A DNA stretch of 64,000 nucleotides from SB25 sp050180705 (GTDB taxonomy: Bacteria > Bacteroidota > Bacteroidia > Bacteroidales > Tenuifilaceae): the NCBI GenBank assembly GCA_050180705.1, contig JBFXDX010000003.1, forward strand, positions 124,001-188,000, read 5' to 3'. This document shows, piece by piece, positions 54,981-63,535 of this stretch (positions within the stretch are counted from its first letter, which is position 1; each line of letters opens with the position of its first letter). The position numbers and the translations under genes are program-made. A model generated the notes under the pieces. It worked only from the letters and a program-made list of their open reading frames with translations. It was not told the DNA's origin and made no database searches.

Positions 54981-55658
54981 TTGAGAATACTGATTATTGC
55001 GGCAACTACTTCTGAAGTTAAAAGTATTACCAAATCTAATATAGAGGTTGGTATGCCAGTTAATTTTTATTTAGTTGAGAATCATCAAACAGATATTTTA
55101 GTTACTGGTGTTGGAGCAGTTCCAACCGCTTTTTATTTGGCACGATTTGGTGATAATTACGATTTTGTTTTGAACGTTGGAATTGCAGGAACCTATAGCG
55201 ATGATATAACGGTTGGGCAAGTTGTTGCTGTAGTTCAGGATGTGTTTGGAGATTATGGAATTGACGATAATGGAGAGTTTATTTCATTGTCGAATGCTGG
55301 ACTTATGGATAAGTCGCTTATAATAAAGAGTGATGTTATGCATAATCCATGGTTAGCGAATATCAATCCTATGTCATATAGATTGGTAAAGGGTATTACG
55401 CTTGCCGCAGCCAGTGGTTCTTCCGATGTAATTGCTCGGAATATAATCTTATGGAATCCTGATATCGAAACTATGGAATGTGCGGCTGTATTTTATTCTT
55501 GTATTTTGATGAAAAAGCCATTCCTTTGCATCCGCGCTATTTCGAATGTGGTGGAACCTCGGGATAAGCGTAATTGGAAAATCAAGGAATCGTTAGATAA
55601 TTTACACAAAGCGATTTTTAACCTGTTAGGTACAATAAGTGTTTCTGGTCTAGATTAA
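54981..55658 (+). CDS. mqnB: Futalosine hydrolase
   Basis: Removes hypoxanthine from futalosine in the alternative (futalosine) menaquinone pathway. A 225-residue nucleoside-phosphorylase fold: MRILIIAATTSE at the N-terminus, VTGVGAVPTAFYLAR (about 40-54), NVGIAGTYSDDI (about 65-76) and a METMECAAVFYSC-like strand-helix near 170 with the conserved acidic residue. It starts at TTG: no ATG exists near and the N-terminal strand is needed for the fold. mqnD follows 10 bp later, so this is a mqnB-mqnD operon. The other mqn genes are not in the window. Confidence 0.9.
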   Translation: MRILIIAATTSEVKSITKSNIEVGMPVNFYLVENHQTDILVTGVGAVPTAFYLARFGDNYDFVLNVGIAGTYSDDITVGQVVAVVQDVFGDYGIDDNGEFISLSNAGLMDKSLIIKSDVMHNPWLANINPMSYRLVKGITLAAASGSSDVIARNIILWNPDIETMECAAVFYSCILMKKPFLCIRAISNVVEPRDKRNWKIKESLDNLHKAIFNLLGTISVSGLD

Positions 55659-55668
55659 TTATTGCAGG

Positions 55669-56496
55669 ATGCAACTACGTTTAAATTTTTCTACTTGCCC
55701 CAACGATACATTTATGTTTGGAGCATTAGTTAACGGTAAAATAGATACAAAGGGCTATTCGTTTGATTTACACTTGGCCGATATTGAGGAACTCAATAAT
55801 TTAGCGGTAGGTGGAAGTCCCCATATCTCAAAAATAAGTTACGGAGCATTTCCGTATGTGTCCGATAAATACCAATTACTCGATTCGGGTAGTGCATTGG
55901 GGAGTGGTGTAGGGCCTTTGGTGATTAGCATGCATAAGATTTATCCTGATGAGGTGAGTTCTGCAAAAATTGCTTTACCAGGTGAACGAACAACTGCACA
56001 TCTTCTGTTTAACTTGGCATTTCCTAATGCACACAAAAAAAGGTTTTACCTTTTTTCTGAGATTATGGATGTTGTGCTAAGCAACGAGGCCGATGTTGGG
56101 GTTATTATTCACGAGTCACGTTTTACCTTTCAGCAGAAAGGTTTAAGTAAAGTAATAGACTTAGGCAATTTTTGGGAGCAGAGAACCAGTCTTCCTACTC
56201 CACTTGGTGGAATCGTTATAGACAAAAACTTGCCATTAGACGTTAAAGTTGATATCAATCAATTATTGCACGATAGTATTGAGTTTGGTTTTCAGAATCC
56301 GCAAGAAGTTATGCCTTTTGTGAGGCAATATGCACAGGAGATGAACGAGGATGTTATGCTTAAGCATATCGAATTATATGTTAATAGGTATTCGTTAGGA
56401 TTGGATTTAAAAGGGCGAAATGCTATTGTGGAGTTACTTAAAGCATCTGGACGTATCAATGGCGATTTTGATGGAAGTATTTTTTTTGTACGTTAA
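55669..56496 (+). CDS. mqnD: 1,4-dihydroxy-6-naphthoate synthase
   Basis: Converts cyclic dehypoxanthinyl futalosine to 1,4-dihydroxy-6-naphthoate in the futalosine menaquinone route. A 275-residue protein of the periplasmic-binding-protein fold, with STCPNDTFMFGALVNG (8-23), ISKISYGAFPYV (about 53-65) and GSALGSGVGPLV (about 77-88), the family hallmarks. It probably shares a transcript with mqnB. Confidence 0.95.
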   Translation: MQLRLNFSTCPNDTFMFGALVNGKIDTKGYSFDLHLADIEELNNLAVGGSPHISKISYGAFPYVSDKYQLLDSGSALGSGVGPLVISMHKIYPDEVSSAKIALPGERTTAHLLFNLAFPNAHKKRFYLFSEIMDVVLSNEADVGVIIHESRFTFQQKGLSKVIDLGNFWEQRTSLPTPLGGIVIDKNLPLDVKVDINQLLHDSIEFGFQNPQEVMPFVRQYAQEMNEDVMLKHIELYVNRYSLGLDLKGRNAIVELLKASGRINGDFDGSIFFVR

Positions 56497-56591
56497 TGGT
56501 TTGAGTCTTAATGAACAATGTGCTTGATAATCCGTTTATGTTAAAAAATAAAGCATTATTTGGTGTTAATTATTAAGTAAATGTTAATTTT

Positions 56592-56828
56592 ATGATGAAT
56601 AGCGGAGAATATAGCGGTTTATTTAATTATCAAATGGATGCAGTTAAGAAACCTTTTTTTGGTAGAACACACCAGGTTATAGATAAAATTCACTCCCTCG
56701 ATGAAAAGTGGTATGTCGAATTCTGGATGGTGCGTTACTATTTTATAGGAATTGAAGTTTACTCCTATAAAAAAGAGGTTGTAAAGTATGTAAATGGAAA
56801 ATCAAGTTCTGCCAAAAAAGCAAATTAG
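56592..56828 (+). CDS. Small hypothetical protein
   Basis: 78 residues, starting at a double ATG (MMNSGEYSG). It is rich in aromatic residues (YVEFWMVRYYFIGIEVYSYKK) and ends in a basic Ser/Lys tail. There is no signal peptide; the aromatic part alternates like a small beta sheet. It lies 95 bp after mqnD with no terminator between, so it may be the third gene of that transcript. No family recognised; it could still be a chance frame. Confidence 0.5.
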   Translation: MMNSGEYSGLFNYQMDAVKKPFFGRTHQVIDKIHSLDEKWYVEFWMVRYYFIGIEVYSYKKEVVKYVNGKSSSAKKAN

Positions 56829-57019
56829 GTGTATTGTATTCATTTTCGTGATAATTTTTCTCACTTATTTTACAGTAAGTTTATATAAGTTCCTTGTAAG
56901 CATCTTGTTGATTTTGTAGCTGATTGGGTGCTTAAATCATTTTATTTCTCAATTGTTTAATTTAAGTTCGGATTAATTTTACCTTTTTCTGAACATTTTC
57001 TTATATCGATGGTTTTTAT

Positions 57020-57034
57020 TTATAATCATTATAA
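57020..57034. promoter_or_regulatory. PerR/Fur-type box upstream of the Mn-type SOD gene
   Basis: TTATAATCATTATAA is a 7-1-7 inverted repeat that exactly fits the Bacillus PerR consensus TTATAATnATTATAA and is close to a Fur box. It ends 26 bp before the SOD start codon, in promoter or leader position. The region is AT-rich, so chance similarity is not excluded. Confidence 0.6.
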
Positions 57035-57060
57035 ATAATTATAACTTAAAATATAAGAAT

Positions 57061-57666
57061 ATGTCATTTCAATTACCTACATTAAAGTACGATTACAAGG
57101 CTTTAGAACCTTACATTGATGCTATGACAATGGAAATACATTATACAAAGCATCATGGTGCATATACGAATAATTTAAATGCAGCAATAGATGGAACATC
57201 GCACGTAAGTGTTCCAATAGAAGAAATTCTAAAAGATGCATCAAAGCATTCTGCTGCTATTCGAAATAACGGAGGTGGGTTTTATAACCATAACTTATTT
57301 TGGGAAATTATGTCGCCAAATGGAGGTGGAGAACCTTCTGGTGAATTACTAAAGTCGATTCAAAAGAGTTTTGGCTCTTTTGCTGAATTTAAGGAAAAAT
57401 TTTCTAATACTGCTGCTTCTCGTTTTGGATCAGGATGGGCTTGGTTGGTTTTAGATAACGGAGAATTAAAAGTATTCTCAACTCCAAATCAGGATAATCC
57501 ATTAATGGATGTTGCAGAGGTAAAAGGATTTCCTGTAATGGGATTGGATGTTTGGGAGCATGCCTACTATTTAAAGTATCAGAATAGGCGTCCAGAGTAT
57601 ATTCAGAATTTTTGGAATGTAATCGATTGGAATATTGTTGGAAAAAGATTCGAATCGAAGTTGTAG
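57061..57666 (+). CDS. Superoxide dismutase, predicted Mn type
   Basis: Dismutates superoxide in the cytoplasm. A 201-residue protein of the Fe/Mn SOD family. Metal ligands: H27 (EIHYTKHH), H77 (FYNHNLFW), D163 and H167 (LDVWEHAYY). The metal-tuning Gln is in TPNQDNPLM (Q144) while the other site carries Gly (NNGGGFYNH), the Mn-SOD arrangement. Cambialistic use of iron cannot be excluded. A PerR-like box lies just upstream and a strong terminator just downstream, so this is a single-gene unit. Confidence 0.95.
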   Translation: MSFQLPTLKYDYKALEPYIDAMTMEIHYTKHHGAYTNNLNAAIDGTSHVSVPIEEILKDASKHSAAIRNNGGGFYNHNLFWEIMSPNGGGEPSGELLKSIQKSFGSFAEFKEKFSNTAASRFGSGWAWLVLDNGELKVFSTPNQDNPLMDVAEVKGFPVMGLDVWEHAYYLKYQNRRPEYIQNFWNVIDWNIVGKRFESKL

Positions 57667-57705
57667 CATAATAGGTTTGTTTAGTTTGGTTTATGTTTTG
57701 GTTTG

Positions 57706-57736
57706 GCGATCGGGTAAAAGGCCCGGTCGCTTTTTT
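57706..57736 (+). terminator. Terminator after the Mn-type SOD gene
   Basis: A 9-bp stem GCGATCGGG/CCCGGTCGC (one G-T pair; 57706-57714 and 57722-57730) with a 7-nt loop and six Ts. Confidence 0.9.
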
Positions 57737-57899
57737 GTTTTGGAGTACAATATTGGATCTCTTTTGGTAAAATTTTTTGAGGTGCTGATTATTTTGAATA
57801 GTTTATTTATACTTACTCTAATTTTACTTAAATTGTGAGTTGATTTTATTATTTTAATACAAAATAATTGAGTGCTAGGTTTTATTTAAATCTCAATAG

Positions 57900-60314
57900 A
57901 TGAATCGAATAAAGATTTTTGTTTTTTTGTTTTTTGCATTCATAGCGTCTGCAAGAGCTTCGGATTTGAGTGATACCAGTAAAATCAATGGAAATATTAG
58001 TGCTATAAAAAACTTAATTGAGTCGAGAGAGTTTTTAACTGCACAAAGAATTGCTCGGGATGTTATATCTCAGTCGCAGCAGATAAATTATCTGTTAGGT
58101 TTGTCGTGGGGAAAGTACTATTTGGGCAATACTTATTATGAGTTATCCAATATTGATTCTGCAATTTATTGGATGGGAGAGGCGTTGCAGAATTTTAAGT
58201 ACATTCAAGATCAAAATTCTCAGATTAAGGCTTACTGCCAGATGGGGAATTTCTTGCGACGGATTGATAGCAACGATAGTTCAATTCTATACTATAAGGA
58301 AGCTACAGACTTAGCACTAAAAATAAATGATTCATTGGGTTTGGCCGATGCAAGTTATGGAATGGGTATGACTCTTGCTCAAACTGGGCATTACTCCGAA
58401 TCAATGGAACTTTATATCCAGTCTTTAAAGATTCGGGAAGAACTTCAGGATAAGCAGGGTATTGCAGCTGTTTTAAATAGCATTGGTGTTTTGTTTTATT
58501 ATCAGGGAGACTATAGCAATGCTCTTGATTTCTTGTTACGAGCTCTTCCTTTGAGAACAGAGATGAATGATCTTAAGGGAATTGCATATCAGTATAATAA
58601 TGTTGGCTTAGTTTTTCGTGATATTAAGGAATACAACAAAGCTGTTGAGTATCTTAAGAAATCGTGGGCTATAAAAATCCAAATAAATGATAGGCGAGGA
58701 ATTTCAAACTCTTTGATGAATATTGGGTCTATCTTTTTGTTACAAAATAAGCTCGATAGTGCATTGATTTATTTTGATCAGACTGCAATTATCAAGGAGC
58801 AACTGAAAGATAGGGGCGGTTTGGCAAATACAAATCGCTTCAAGGGAGAGGCCTATCGAAAGTTGAAATTGTACGACAAGTCTATTGCATTTCTTAATCT
58901 AGCATTGCAAAGTTATAGAGATTTAAATGAACTAAGAGGCCAGGTTGAATCGCTGATACAGCTTGCAATTACATATAACGAAGTGAAGCAGTATTCGAAG
59001 GCATTTGACTTGATGGCAGAGGCCGAGAAGATTGTGAATACAAGCCAAATGCTTGATTTAAGGGATCAGATCTATAAGAATCTATATGAATTTAATAATC
59101 AACTCAATGATTGTAAAAAGAGTTTGTATTACTATCAACTTTACGTTGCTGCTCACGATAGTTTAATAGGACAGAACAACATAAAGAAGATGCTTACTAT
59201 TCAGTTAAAGGCTGAGTACGATGCATTAATGAAGAGACATTCGATTCTTGAGGATAATGAAATTTTGCAGGTTGAGAAGGAAAAGCAGAGTAAAACTCGT
59301 TTAGCATATTTCTTTATGATTGCTTTTGCACTTACGTTGGTTATTTCTGGATTGTTCCTTTACACATTAAGAAATAAACAGCGAGTAAATAACGAGTTGG
59401 GACATCAACAGTTGGAGGTCGAGCGACAGAAACAAGAGTTAATAGAGCAGCGTGACGAGATCGAGATTCAGAAGAATTTAGTTATTTATCAACGTGATAG
59501 GATCATTAACATGTTGACAGATTTAGGTGAGTCTATCGATTATGCAAAGAAAATTCAACAAGCAATACTTCCAACAACATCATTGCTTCATCAGCATTTT
59601 GTCGATTTTTTCATAATATATCAACCTAAAGAATCGGTTGGTGGCGACTTTTACTGGGTTGGTAACTGTGGCCGTCAAATTGGTTTTGCTGCGGCAGATT
59701 GTACTGGACATGGAGTTCCTGGTGGGTTTATGAGTATGTTGGGTATATCTATGATTAATGATATGATAACCCGCGAATCGGTAAATACTCCTGCAACAAT
59801 TCTTTCTGCATTGAGGCAGAATATAATAAATGCACTTGGGCAGAAGGGACGCGAGGATGATAGTTATGATGGTATGGATATAGCCTTATGTACATACGAT
59901 AAGAACACTCAAATTCTTACATATTCAGGGGCTAATCTTCCAATTTTAATTAGTACTTCGGAAAAAGTTGAGGAATCAGATAAAATTGTTATTCATTTCG
60001 ACAGTCTAGTGGAATTAAAACCCGATAGAATGCCCGTTTCCTATTTTGAGAGAATGGATTCTTTCCACGAGATTAAGTTTAAGTTGAATCCTGGGGATAC
60101 AATATACATGTTCTCCGATGGTTTTATGGATCAATTTGGCGGTGAGATGAGTAAGAAGTTTGGACATACCGCATTCCGTTCGCTAATTAACTCGGTGAAG
60201 GGATTACCAATGAACCAGCAAAAACAGGTGATATGGACTTCGCTTGAAAAATGGAAGGGCGAAACCGAAAATCAAACCGATGATATTTTAGTAATGGGAG
60301 TAAGACTTTCATAA
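57900..60314 (+). CDS. TPR sensor protein with PP2C (SpoIIE-type) phosphatase domain
   Basis: An 804-residue protein. Signal peptide about 1-22 (ASARAS). Around eight to ten TPR repeats (about 30-440; for example LADASYGMGMTLAQTGHYSES, IAAVLNSIGVLFYYQGDYSNA) lie in the periplasm. One membrane helix (about 477-499) and a coiled coil follow, then a PP2C domain (about 575-804) with GGDFYW, ADCTGHGVPG, DGMDIALC, FSDGFMDQ and TDDILVMG, all metal-binding acidic residues present. In many Bacteroidota this TPR half is joined to a histidine kinase; here it drives a phosphatase. It lies between two superoxide dismutase genes, with about 60 bp to the second one and no clear terminator, so co-transcription with the Fe-type SOD is possible. 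Confidence 0.94.
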   Translation: MNRIKIFVFLFFAFIASARASDLSDTSKINGNISAIKNLIESREFLTAQRIARDVISQSQQINYLLGLSWGKYYLGNTYYELSNIDSAIYWMGEALQNFKYIQDQNSQIKAYCQMGNFLRRIDSNDSSILYYKEATDLALKINDSLGLADASYGMGMTLAQTGHYSESMELYIQSLKIREELQDKQGIAAVLNSIGVLFYYQGDYSNALDFLLRALPLRTEMNDLKGIAYQYNNVGLVFRDIKEYNKAVEYLKKSWAIKIQINDRRGISNSLMNIGSIFLLQNKLDSALIYFDQTAIIKEQLKDRGGLANTNRFKGEAYRKLKLYDKSIAFLNLALQSYRDLNELRGQVESLIQLAITYNEVKQYSKAFDLMAEAEKIVNTSQMLDLRDQIYKNLYEFNNQLNDCKKSLYYYQLYVAAHDSLIGQNNIKKMLTIQLKAEYDALMKRHSILEDNEILQVEKEKQSKTRLAYFFMIAFALTLVISGLFLYTLRNKQRVNNELGHQQLEVERQKQELIEQRDEIEIQKNLVIYQRDRIINMLTDLGESIDYAKKIQQAILPTTSLLHQHFVDFFIIYQPKESVGGDFYWVGNCGRQIGFAAADCTGHGVPGGFMSMLGISMINDMITRESVNTPATILSALRQNIINALGQKGREDDSYDGMDIALCTYDKNTQILTYSGANLPILISTSEKVEESDKIVIHFDSLVELKPDRMPVSYFERMDSFHEIKFKLNPGDTIYMFSDGFMDQFGGEMSKKFGHTAFRSLINSVKGLPMNQQKQVIWTSLEKWKGETENQTDDILVMGVRLS

Positions 60315-60376
60315 CTAAACTAACTTGATATTTGTAGTAAGTTTAATTAAAATATTCAAACCAAAAATAAATAATT

Positions 60377-60955
60377 ATGGTACACGAACTTCCAAAATTA
60401 CCCTATGCTGCTGATGCTTTAAAGGCTGTGATATCGGCGCAAACAATCGAATTCCATTACGGTAAGCATCATCAGGCTTATGTAAATAACCTGAATAATC
60501 TTATTGTTGGGACTCCTTTTGAGAATGCAACGCTAGAAACCATTATTAAAGAGGCAGAAGGAGGAATTTTTAACAATGGTGCTCAGGTTTGGAACCACAC
60601 TTTCTACTTTGAGGCTTTCTCGGCTTCACCTAAAAGTATGCCATCGGGGCGCTTGCTGCGTTTGATCGAGTCCGATTTTGGAACATTGTCGGAACTAAAG
60701 GAACGATTCAATAAAGCGGCATTGACTCTTTTTGGCTCGGGCTGGACGTGGCTATCTTTAAATAATCAGGGACATCTGGAAATAAGCCAAGAATCGAACG
60801 CTGGAAATCCATTGCGAAATGGATTAAAACCATTGCTAACCTGCGATGTTTGGGAACATGCTTACTATCTCGATTATCAGAATAAGCGAGCCGATTACAT
60901 TCAAGGATTCTGGAATTTGGTTGATTGGAAAGTTATTGAGGAAAGATTGGGCTAG
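60377..60955 (+). CDS. sodB: Superoxide dismutase, predicted Fe type
   Basis: A 192-residue Fe/Mn-family SOD. Metal ligands: H27 (EFHYGKHH), H74 (VWNHTFYF), D157 and H161 (CDVWEHAYY). The outer-sphere Gln is at Q70 (GAQVWNH), and the position that carries Gln in Mn-SODs is Ala (NAGNPL, A142), the Fe-SOD arrangement. NPLRNGLKPLLTCDVWEHAYYLDYQN also reads like bacterial SodB. It is only distantly similar to the SOD at 57061, so the two are separate subfamilies and not a recent duplication. Confidence 0.95.
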   Translation: MVHELPKLPYAADALKAVISAQTIEFHYGKHHQAYVNNLNNLIVGTPFENATLETIIKEAEGGIFNNGAQVWNHTFYFEAFSASPKSMPSGRLLRLIESDFGTLSELKERFNKAALTLFGSGWTWLSLNNQGHLEISQESNAGNPLRNGLKPLLTCDVWEHAYYLDYQNKRADYIQGFWNLVDWKVIEERLG

Positions 60956-60977
60956 TAATCTTTCTGTGTATATATTT

Positions 60978-61006
60978 ACCCGATGATAGGTATCATCGGG
61001 TTTTTA
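60978..61006 (+). terminator. Terminator after sodB
   Basis: An 11-bp stem ACCCGATGATA/TATCATCGGGT (60978-60988 and 60991-61001) with a tight GG loop, followed by a T run. Confidence 0.85.
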
Positions 61007-61023
61007 TCTTTAAATAAAATAGC

Positions 61024-61599
61024 ATGCTAATCGATATCGTTAAAAAAAATAGGAGTTATCGAAGATTCCATCAGGAAAAATCGATTGAAAAATCTCAATT
61101 GGTTGATTTAGTTGAACTAGCAAAATATTGTCCTTCGGGTAGAAATTTGCAACCCCTCAAATTTTACATATCGAACGATAGCTCAGTAAACCAAAAAATT
61201 TTTCCAACTCTGGCTTGGGCTGGATACCTAAAAGACTGGAATGGGCCAGTTGATGGTGAGCAACCATCTGCATATATTGTTATATTGGAAGATCAGACAA
61301 TATCGACTTCAACTCAATGGGATCAAGGCATAATGGCTCAAACAATTTTGCTTGGTGCGGTAGAGGCTGGGCTTGGCGGTTGCATTATTGCGTCGGTTAA
61401 GAAGGAGGAACTTTCGAAAGTGCTGAATCTGCCAGAAAATATGAAGGTTGCATTAGTTCTTGCCTTGGGTTATCCCAAGGAGATGGTTGAGATAGTGCAG
61501 TTGCCAGCCGATGGAAGTGTTGTATACTGGCGCGATAATCAAAGCGTTCACCATGTTCCTAAAAGAAATCTGGAGGATTTAATTATTGAAATGGATTAA
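61024..61599 (+). CDS. Nitroreductase-family flavoprotein
   Basis: A 191-residue FMN-dependent oxidoreductase of unknown physiological substrate. N-terminal FMN phosphate-binding motif KNRSYRRF (9-16), AKYCPSGRNLQPLKFY (about 33-48) and the C-terminal part GAVEAGLGGCIIASV with LALGYPKE (about 150) are nitroreductase hallmarks. The 3' end overlaps the stop of the convergent amrS gene by four bases, leaving no room for a terminator. Confidence 0.9.
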   Translation: MLIDIVKKNRSYRRFHQEKSIEKSQLVDLVELAKYCPSGRNLQPLKFYISNDSSVNQKIFPTLAWAGYLKDWNGPVDGEQPSAYIVILEDQTISTSTQWDQGIMAQTILLGAVEAGLGGCIIASVKKEELSKVLNLPENMKVALVLALGYPKEMVEIVQLPADGSVVYWRDNQSVHHVPKRNLEDLIIEMD

Positions 61600-62606
61600 T
61601 CCATTACGGCAATTGGGCCGTAGCCACAAATCTTACAGAATCCTCTGGAATCAAGCGCTGTAATTGATGTGTGATAGCCACTGCGTTTAATAACTGTTGC
61701 CATGCATGAAGGGCATTGTGTATGGCATCCTATTTCGGCGGAGTGAAGATTTCCGATGTAAACATGTTGTAGTTTATCTTTTGCTATTTCGTATAGTTCG
61801 GAGAGTTTTTCTGTTGAGGTAGCGGGAATTTGCATTTTGTATGCCGGGTAGTATTTATTGATATGTAGGACGGTGTCATTACCTAAGTTTTCGGCAATCC
61901 AGTCGAACATTGCTTGTGCATCTTTGGGATCATCGTTTTTTGTTGGAATAACGAGGAATGCAATTTCGAGATGTTTTCCCGAATCCTTAATTCTGGATAG
62001 AGTGTTTAGGACAGGGTTTAATCGACCTCCAGTTAACTCTCTGTAGAAGTTATCGGAGAAGGATTTAAGATCGATGTTAAATGCATCGATAAACTGAATT
62101 AGTTCATCGAGCGGTTTTAGGTTGATAAATCCGTTCGAAACCATTACGTTTTTTAGATATTCCTGCTTTGCCAGTTCTGCAGTTTGTACCATGAATTCGA
62201 AGAATACAGTGGGCTCATTGTAGGTATATGCAATTCCAATGTTTTCTGGAAGAAGTTTAGCTTTAAGAACTAGATCGATGGGTTGTGTTTGTTTCCAATC
62301 GTAGTTTCGCTCTGGATTATGCTGTGAAATTTCGTTATTTTGGCAAAAAACGCATTTTAAATTACAGCCATAACTTCCAATGGAGTATATTTTTTTCCCG
62401 GGATGATAGTGATAGAGTGGTTTCTTTTCAATGGGATCTAGTCCCGACGACGCAATCGTTCCAACATTCAATAGCTCTAGAGTTCCATTATTGTTTTTGC
62501 GAACTCCGCATATGCCTGATTTTCCTTGCTTAAGGTGGCAAGTATGCGGACATAAATCGCAAATAACAGTTCCGTCGTCTTTTGGTGTATAGTATTTTGC
62601 AAGCAT
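61596..62606 (-). CDS. amrS: AmmeMemoRadiSam-system radical SAM enzyme
   Basis: A 336-residue radical SAM enzyme with the cluster motif C-x3-C-x2-C in YGCNLKCVFCQN (C81, C85, C88). An N-terminal Cys-rich segment (C17, C20, C24, C33) precedes it, and a C-terminal Cys-rich zinc-ribbon-like end (CHTQCPSC, then GFCKICGYG) follows, typical of the AmmeMemoRadiSam radical SAM family (pyruvate-formate-lyase-activating-like). Its substrate is not established. The usual partners AMMECR1 and Memo are not in the window. truA lies 68 bp upstream on the same strand. Confidence 0.92.
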   Translation of the reverse strand: MLAKYYTPKDDGTVICDLCPHTCHLKQGKSGICGVRKNNNGTLELLNVGTIASSGLDPIEKKPLYHYHPGKKIYSIGSYGCNLKCVFCQNNEISQHNPERNYDWKQTQPIDLVLKAKLLPENIGIAYTYNEPTVFFEFMVQTAELAKQEYLKNVMVSNGFINLKPLDELIQFIDAFNIDLKSFSDNFYRELTGGRLNPVLNTLSRIKDSGKHLEIAFLVIPTKNDDPKDAQAMFDWIAENLGNDTVLHINKYYPAYKMQIPATSTEKLSELYEIAKDKLQHVYIGNLHSAEIGCHTQCPSCMATVIKRSGYHTSITALDSRGFCKICGYGPIAVMD

Positions 62607-62674
62607 TCTATTTGCAAGTTAAACTATTTAAATAGCAAATTACAAATTCTAAGTAAAGAATGCTCAATAAAAAA

Positions 62675-63460
62675 CTATATATCAATTACATTCATCAGCC
62701 AAACAGGTTCTTCCTCTATTTTATCACCCGGATAGTAAACTTTTTCAAGATAAAGTCCCGAAGGGGGGGCGGTAAGTTTGGCCGGAATATCGGAGTATTG
62801 TTTAAAAAACTTCTCGATTTCGTTACTCGAAAGATTTCCTTTGCCAACCTCAACAAGAGTGCCCACAATCCTTCGTACCATTTTCCAGAGAAAATGCGAT
62901 CCTACAATATGAATGAGAATTGAGTCGTCGATCTCAAAAATTCTTAGTTGATCTAGCTTAACAAGGGTTGATTCTCCTTCTTTTTCGGGTGTGCCGAACG
63001 ATTTAAAGTCCTTCATGCCGATAAAAAGCGTTGAAGCTTCGGCCATAGACTTAACGTCCAGTTCATCTTTGATCCACCAAACAAAATCCTTCCCAAATGC
63101 TGTTTTTCGGGTTGAGATTTGATAAACATAACTTCTGGCAATTGCATCGTACCTTGCGTGAAAGTTGGGTTTGGCCTTTTCTATTTTAAGTATATTGATT
63201 GATGCGGGTAGTGCATCGTTTAACCGTGTTATTGCAGTGTTAGGCGTAACCGTTGAATCTATATCTAAATGGGCCACTTGCGCTAGCGCATGTACACCAG
63301 CATCGGTTCTGCCCGAGCCATATAATTCGTAATCTTTTTTGGTGTAAACTTCTTTTATGGCATCCATTAGTTTACCCATAACAGTTGGAACTTCGCGCTG
63401 GAATTGCCAACCACGATAGCGCGAACCGTCGTACTCTATAGTTAGTTTGAATCGAGGCAT
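62675..63460 (-). CDS. truA: tRNA pseudouridine synthase A
   Basis: Forms pseudouridine at positions 38-40 of the tRNA anticodon stem-loop. A 261-residue protein of normal length. The catalytic Asp is D53 in GSGRTDAGVHA. RFKLTIEYDGSRYRGWQ at the start and FHARYDAIARSYVYQI (about 101-116) and FLWKMVRRIVGTLVEVGKG (about 205-223) are family hallmarks. It is transcribed in the same direction as asnA upstream and amrS downstream. Confidence 0.96.
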   Translation of the reverse strand: MPRFKLTIEYDGSRYRGWQFQREVPTVMGKLMDAIKEVYTKKDYELYGSGRTDAGVHALAQVAHLDIDSTVTPNTAITRLNDALPASINILKIEKAKPNFHARYDAIARSYVYQISTRKTAFGKDFVWWIKDELDVKSMAEASTLFIGMKDFKSFGTPEKEGESTLVKLDQLRIFEIDDSILIHIVGSHFLWKMVRRIVGTLVEVGKGNLSSNEIEKFFKQYSDIPAKLTAPPSGLYLEKVYYPGDKIEEEPVWLMNVIDI

Positions 63461-63495
63461 TGGCTCTATATTTAGGGCAAATATAAGCCAAATTT

Positions 63496-63525
63496 AAACC
63501 TTCCGGGTATGATCCCGAAAGGTTT
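63496..63525 (-). terminator. Possible terminator after asnA
   Basis: A 12-bp stem with one mismatch (AAACCTTCCGGG, 63496-63507; CCCGAAAGGTTT, 63514-63525) and a 6-nt loop lies 11 bp after the asnA stop. The T tract on the minus strand is short. Confidence 0.5.
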
Positions 63526-63535
63526 ATCTTGAATT

